Of a stretch of 64,000 nucleotides of DNA, positions 60,635-64,000 are shown one piece after another. The notes below the pieces were generated by a model, which saw nothing but the letters and a program-made list of their open reading frames with translations, was not told the origin of the DNA and did no database searches. The position numbers and the translations under genes were made by a program. Source of the DNA: Pseudomonas sp. TH41 (GTDB lineage: Bacteria > Pseudomonadota > Gammaproteobacteria > Pseudomonadales > Pseudomonadaceae); assembly GCF_016650695.1 (NCBI RefSeq), contig NZ_JAEKFH010000008.1, positions 62,001 to 126,000 of the forward strand, written 5' to 3'. Position 1 is the first letter of the stretch; every line of letters starts with the position of its first letter.

Positions 60635-62135
60635 ATGTCGTGGCGATCACCCGATTCCGCCCACTTTCCTTCGCCAGATACAGCGCCTTGTCTGCCGCAA
60701 ACAGCAACTGCTCAAGGTTGGTATCACTGGTTGTGGTCCAGGTGCTGATACCGATACTGACAGTAATCGGCGATTCAACGCCTGCCAAAAACGGTAATTG
60801 CTCCACCGCAACGCGGATGTATTCGGCAATCTGCTGCGCACCCGCGCAGTCCGTTTCCGCCAGGATCACCGAAAACTCCTCACCCCCGTAACGGGCAACC
60901 AGATCCGCCGGTCGCCGCACGTTCTCGGAGATCACCTTGGCCAAGGCGCGCAACGCATCGTCGCCGGCCTGATGGCCATGCTGATCGTTAAAGGCCTTGA
61001 AATGGTCGGCATCGATCATTAGCAACGACAGTGGTTTGCCGGTACGTTGGGCGCGAAACCACTCATGGCGCAGGGTGTGGTCCAGCGTCCGGCGGTTGGC
61101 TACACCGGTCAAGGAATCGGTGGCCGCCAACTGCTCCAATTCCTGTTCGGCGTTGTGGCGTAGACGCAGTTCCCGACAGAGCAACCAGGTCAGCCATAGC
61201 AGACCAATGCACAACACGCCGGTGGCGCCGCTGATCACGATTGCCGTGCGCTCCCAGGTGGCGAACACGTCATTGCCGGACAGGGCGACAATCACCGTCA
61301 AGGGCAGGTTGCCGACCCTGGAAAAGGTGTACAGGCGTCGCCGATGGTCAATGCTCGAAACGCTGCTGAAGCTGCCATTGCCCTCACGCAAGACGCGCAT
61401 GACATTGGGGCGGTTGGCGAAACTTTTACCGATTGAGTTGTTTTCCAGGAAGGGCTTTTGCGCGAGCAAAATACCGTCGTCATTGATGATGTTCAGCGTG
61501 CTGCCAGTGCCAATGTTCAGGCTGTTGAACAACTGGTCGAAGTAACTCAGGCGCATGGAGGCCACCGCCACCCCCAGAAATTCACCAGTGGGCGAGGAAA
61601 TGCGCCGGCTGAAACTGATCCGCCATTCGTCGCTGTCTTCGCAGTCGCACTGGGGCTTGAACGGTCGGCTGATGAACATCCCTGTGTCGCGATTGACGAC
61701 ATGGGCGAGGAAGTAGTCTCGATCAGCGAAATTATCCGGTTTGGGTTCAATCGACGATGAGTCGGCCAGCACCTCGCCGTGCTTGCCCAGCAACAGGACG
61801 TCGCCCTTGAAGCGTGCCGTGGTGGAGCGATCGAACAGCACCAAATGGCGGATTTGCGGTGAAACCTGTTTCAGATCGTCTCGTTGCGCGGCAGCAATCA
61901 GGCCTTGCAGGGTCAAGTCGTAGAGTTCAACGGTGCGCAGGACGTCGGCGTCGATCAACTGCGCGATGGTGGTTGCGCTGCGTGTGGCTTCCTGTTCGGC
62001 GTTGGCGTGTTCGCGGATCAGTAGAAAGGCCACAATGCCGAGAATGGCGATGACAGTCAGCGAGCTGCCGAGGATCACCATGAGCTCAGGTCGCCCGGTT
62101 TTGCCTGAAACGTAAGAGGGCCGGCTTGCGGTCAT
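60633..62135 (-). CDS. membrane diguanylate cyclase with dCache-type sensor
   Basis: A 500-residue GGDEF protein that makes cyclic di-GMP. TM1 lies at about 18-40, a periplasmic Cache-like sensor at about 45-290 (including YDLTLQGLIAAAQ, NFADRDYFLAH and FISRPFK), TM2 at about 296-318, and the GGDEF domain at about 335-497. The active-site motif is GGEEF at 417-421, an active variant, and RPAD at 408-411 is the product-inhibition I-site. I chose the ATG at 62135, which places TM1 properly; its ribosome site is weak. There is no EAL domain. The stop codon touches a REP element. Confidence 0.92.
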   Translation of the reverse strand: MTASRPSYVSGKTGRPELMVILGSSLTVIAILGIVAFLLIREHANAEQEATRSATTIAQLIDADVLRTVELYDLTLQGLIAAAQRDDLKQVSPQIRHLVLFDRSTTARFKGDVLLLGKHGEVLADSSSIEPKPDNFADRDYFLAHVVNRDTGMFISRPFKPQCDCEDSDEWRISFSRRISSPTGEFLGVAVASMRLSYFDQLFNSLNIGTGSTLNIINDDGILLAQKPFLENNSIGKSFANRPNVMRVLREGNGSFSSVSSIDHRRRLYTFSRVGNLPLTVIVALSGNDVFATWERTAIVISGATGVLCIGLLWLTWLLCRELRLRHNAEQELEQLAATDSLTGVANRRTLDHTLRHEWFRAQRTGKPLSLLMIDADHFKAFNDQHGHQAGDDALRALAKVISENVRRPADLVARYGGEEFSVILAETDCAGAQQIAEYIRVAVEQLPFLAGVESPITVSIGISTWTTTSDTNLEQLLFAADKALYLAKESGRNRVIATT

Positions 62136-62227
62136 GGGGCTGATGTCTTCTTGAGGCTCGGAGGGGGCCTTTTGCTGATTGAAGCTTAGAGGACATTGAA
62201 CGGGGCGTCGACGATCGGCTGCATAAC

Positions 62228-62257
62228 GAAAAAAAGCCGCTGATAGCAGCGGCTTTG
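62228..62257 (-). terminator. minus-strand terminator downstream of the histidine kinase
   Basis: On the minus strand AAAGCCGCTG-CTAT-CAGCGGCTTT is followed by TTTTCG. It should end transcripts coming from the sensor kinase operon before the cyclase gene. Confidence 0.75.
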
Positions 62258-62381
62258 AAGACAACGGTACAAGGGGAAGAGCCCCTGAACCGTGTCGAGG
62301 GAAATGGAGTACGGGCAAAGATAAAGATCTTGGCCTTTTGGAAACAGAGCCGATTCAAGAAAGGACTGTTGCGGGAACGGC

Positions 62382-62457
62382 AAAGATCGCAGCCTGCGGC
62401 AGCTCCTACAATTGGAATGCATTCCAATTGTAGGAGCTGCCGCAGGCTGCGATCTTT
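62382..62457. repeat. perfect 76-bp REP palindrome, family B
   Basis: Arms of 38 bp without a spacer: the family B core AAAGATCGCAGCCTGCGGC reaches CTCCTACA and then AATTGGAATG, which meets its own complement. It lies 16 bp past the stop of the histidine kinase gene. Confidence 0.95.
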
Positions 62458-62473
62458 TGACTTTTAAGACCCG

Positions 62474-63841
62474 TCAGACGGGGAGATGAATCCCGAACGT
62501 GTTCATCCCATGATCACTGCGCACAAACACATCCCCACCATGCATCAGCGCAATCGCCTTGACGATCGCCAACCCCAGGCCGTGGTTGTTGCCGCTGTTG
62601 CTGCGCGATGCATCAACCCGATAAAAACGTTCGAACAAGCGCGACAGATGTTCGCTGGCAATCGGCGAACCCGGGTTCGCGACACCAATGCTGACCTGAT
62701 GCTCCTCAACCTCAATTCGTACCTGAATCACCTGCCCAGGCTCGGTGTGCTGCACCGCGTTGCTTAGCAGATTGATCAACGCCCGGCGCAGATGAGCAAT
62801 TTCGATCCGCACTTGCGCATCACCGCTGACCTGCACATGAACCTGGGCGTCTTCAAGAATGAAATCCAGATACTCCAGCGTCGTTGCCACTTCATCCGCC
62901 AGCGAGGTGGACGTCAGTTTGGTGGCCTTGCTGCCCTGGTCGGCGCTGGCGAGGAACAGCATGTCGTTGATGATTGAACGCAGTCGCTCAAGCTCCTCAA
63001 GGTTCGATTGCAGTACTTCAAAATAATGTTCCGCCGAGCGCCCGCGAGTCAGCGCGACTTGGGTCTGGCCAATCAGATTGGTCAGCGGTGAACGCAGTTC
63101 GTGGGCGACGTCAGCGTTGAACGATTCAAGGCGCGAATAGGCCTGTTCGACCCGCTCCAGCGTGGAATTGAACGAGTTGACGAACTGATTGAGTTCCGGC
63201 GGCAGTGAAGACAATCGCAAGCGTCCGGAACGCAATGGAGGGGCCAGTCGCTGGGCTTCCTGGGACAGTTTGATCAGTGGCTTGAGGCCAATCCGCGCCA
63301 CCCAATACCCCAGGGCCGAGGCCAGTAATACGCCGACGATCGCCAGGCTGATCAGGGCAATCAGCAAATGATGCTGGGTCTGGAAAAACGTCTCGGTGTC
63401 GATGCCGATCATGAAACGCAACGGTGGTCGCTGGTCCTTGGCCGGGAACTGGCTGACCAGCACCTTCAATGGATAAGGCTGATCCGGCAGCTTCAGGTCA
63501 CGCATGCCCAGCGGTCCTTGCGCAAAGGTGCGAATCTGTGGCGTCAGGTTGCCGTACTCGTAGTTCGGATCGCCGCTGATGATCCAGAAACTGATGCGCC
63601 GGTCTTCCTCACTGAGCAAGTTGAGCTTGTTGTTGATCTTCACCCAATGCTCGGGCGTGCCAAAACGGCCGACGGTGGATTCGAGCACGCTGTAACGTGC
63701 ATCCAGTTCAGCCTCGGGCAGCAAACCCAAGCCTTTATCCACCTGTTGATACAACGCCCAGCCGATCAACAGGAACACCAGCAGCGCCACCAGCGTGAAC
63801 ATGCCACTGAGGCGCAGGGCAATGGAATTACTGGACAACAC
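62474..63841 (-). CDS. heavy-metal-type sensor histidine kinase (CopS/CusS-like)
   Basis: A 455-residue two-component sensor. TM1 (about 13-31) and TM2 (about 157-179) frame a periplasmic sensor of about 125 residues. A HAMP segment (about 180-232) follows, then the H-box FNADVAHELRSPLTNLIGQ with the phosphorylated His247, and an ATPase domain with NLLSNAVQHT (N box), FERFYRVDASRS (F box) and HGLGLAIVKAI (G box). The layout and motifs fit the copper/silver-responsive CusS/CopS group. I start it at the GTG at 63841, overlapping the regulator stop by 14 bp; the TTG that follows is an alternative. Confidence 0.88.
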   Translation of the reverse strand: MLSSNSIALRLSGMFTLVALLVFLLIGWALYQQVDKGLGLLPEAELDARYSVLESTVGRFGTPEHWVKINNKLNLLSEEDRRISFWIISGDPNYEYGNLTPQIRTFAQGPLGMRDLKLPDQPYPLKVLVSQFPAKDQRPPLRFMIGIDTETFFQTQHHLLIALISLAIVGVLLASALGYWVARIGLKPLIKLSQEAQRLAPPLRSGRLRLSSLPPELNQFVNSFNSTLERVEQAYSRLESFNADVAHELRSPLTNLIGQTQVALTRGRSAEHYFEVLQSNLEELERLRSIINDMLFLASADQGSKATKLTSTSLADEVATTLEYLDFILEDAQVHVQVSGDAQVRIEIAHLRRALINLLSNAVQHTEPGQVIQVRIEVEEHQVSIGVANPGSPIASEHLSRLFERFYRVDASRSNSGNNHGLGLAIVKAIALMHGGDVFVRSDHGMNTFGIHLPV

Positions 63842-64000
63842 GACTCTCCAGCACATAACCCATGCCACGAATCGTGTGCAGCAGTTTTTCGTCAAACGGC
63901 CCATCGAGCTTGGCGCGCAGGCGTTTGATCGCCACTTCGACGACGTTGGCGTCGCTGTCAAAATTGATGTCCCAGACCATTTCGGCGATGGCGGTTTTCG
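63828..64000 (-). CDS. OmpR-family response regulator, C-terminal end (CopR/CusR-like), partial
   Basis: Reading the minus strand from the window edge gives EMVWDINFDSDANVVEVAIK followed by RLRAKLDGPFDEKLLHTIRG and MGYVLESRVVQ, ending in TAA at 63828. This is the last part of an OmpR-type winged helix-turn-helix with the terminal RGMGYVLE hairpin, very like CopR/CusR. Only about 57 residues are inside the window; the receiver domain is outside. It overlaps the kinase start, forming the usual regulator-kinase operon, and probably responds to copper or another metal, which is inference. Confidence 0.88.
   Translation of the reverse strand, partial: KTAIAEMVWDINFDSDANVVEVAIKRLRAKLDGPFDEKLLHTIRGMGYVLESRVVQ

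Larger units (their letters stand above)
62136..62473. other. 338-bp region between the histidine kinase and the cyclase gene
   Basis: It holds the leader of the cyclase gene, a minus-strand hairpin terminator (62228-62257) and a perfect 76-bp REP palindrome (62382-62457). In the remaining 120 bp I see no gene. Confidence 0.6.

Overview
This window is chromosomal DNA from a Pseudomonas of the fluorescens group. That is inferred from the malate:quinone oxidoreductase gene, the rplM-rpsI-petABC-sspAB order, a complete mraZ-to-lpxC division and cell-wall cluster of the pseudomonad type, GTG/TTG starts in tightly overlapping operons, and many REP-type inverted repeats. Genes are mostly housekeeping. 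I see no prophage, insertion sequence, CRISPR array or tRNA.

Positions 1-13.5 kb are a mosaic of single genes: a truncated mqo, a YajG-type lipoprotein, an acyltransferase, small conserved proteins (CPXCG, DUF2007), an SRAP (YedK-type) protein, a dCache chemoreceptor, an M48 lipoprotein protease, a GDT1-type manganese exporter behind a yybP-ykoY riboswitch, rsmC, a 2-hydroxyacid dehydrogenase and a LysE exporter. Positions 13.7-22.1 kb hold a cluster of an AlkK-like acyl-CoA ligase, a DUF1302 protein, a DUF1329 protein and a large MalT/LuxR-type ATPase regulator. It is the least understood functional unit here.

Positions 22.2-32 kb carry a DUF4337 membrane protein, an MBL hydrolase, an OmpA-type lipoprotein, YhcB/ZapG, an alpha/beta hydrolase, trpS with a C-terminal extra domain, zapE, a GlxA-type regulator, an LCAD-like acyl-CoA dehydrogenase and a Tas-like aldo-keto reductase. 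Positions 32.3-37.2 kb carry rplM-rpsI, the cytochrome bc1 operon petABC and sspAB. The minus-strand operon lpoA-yraN-gmhA-BON lipoprotein follows (37.4-40.8 kb), then rsmI and the RNase P RNA.

Positions 42.6-60.5 kb are the dcw cluster: mraZ, rsmH, ftsL, ftsI, murE, murF, mraY, murD, ftsW, murG, murC, ddlB, ftsQ, ftsA, ftsZ, lpxC. Together these make lipid II, cross-link septal peptidoglycan and build the Z ring. The window ends with a diguanylate cyclase and a CopS/CusS-like kinase with the tail of its response regulator.

The most unusual non-coding structures are a 74-bp hairpin of perfect 35-bp arms that copies the 3' end of sspB in inverted orientation, a gap-free 76-bp perfect palindrome at 62.4 kb, thirteen REP doublets of two families, and the alternative pairings downstream of the manganese riboswitch.
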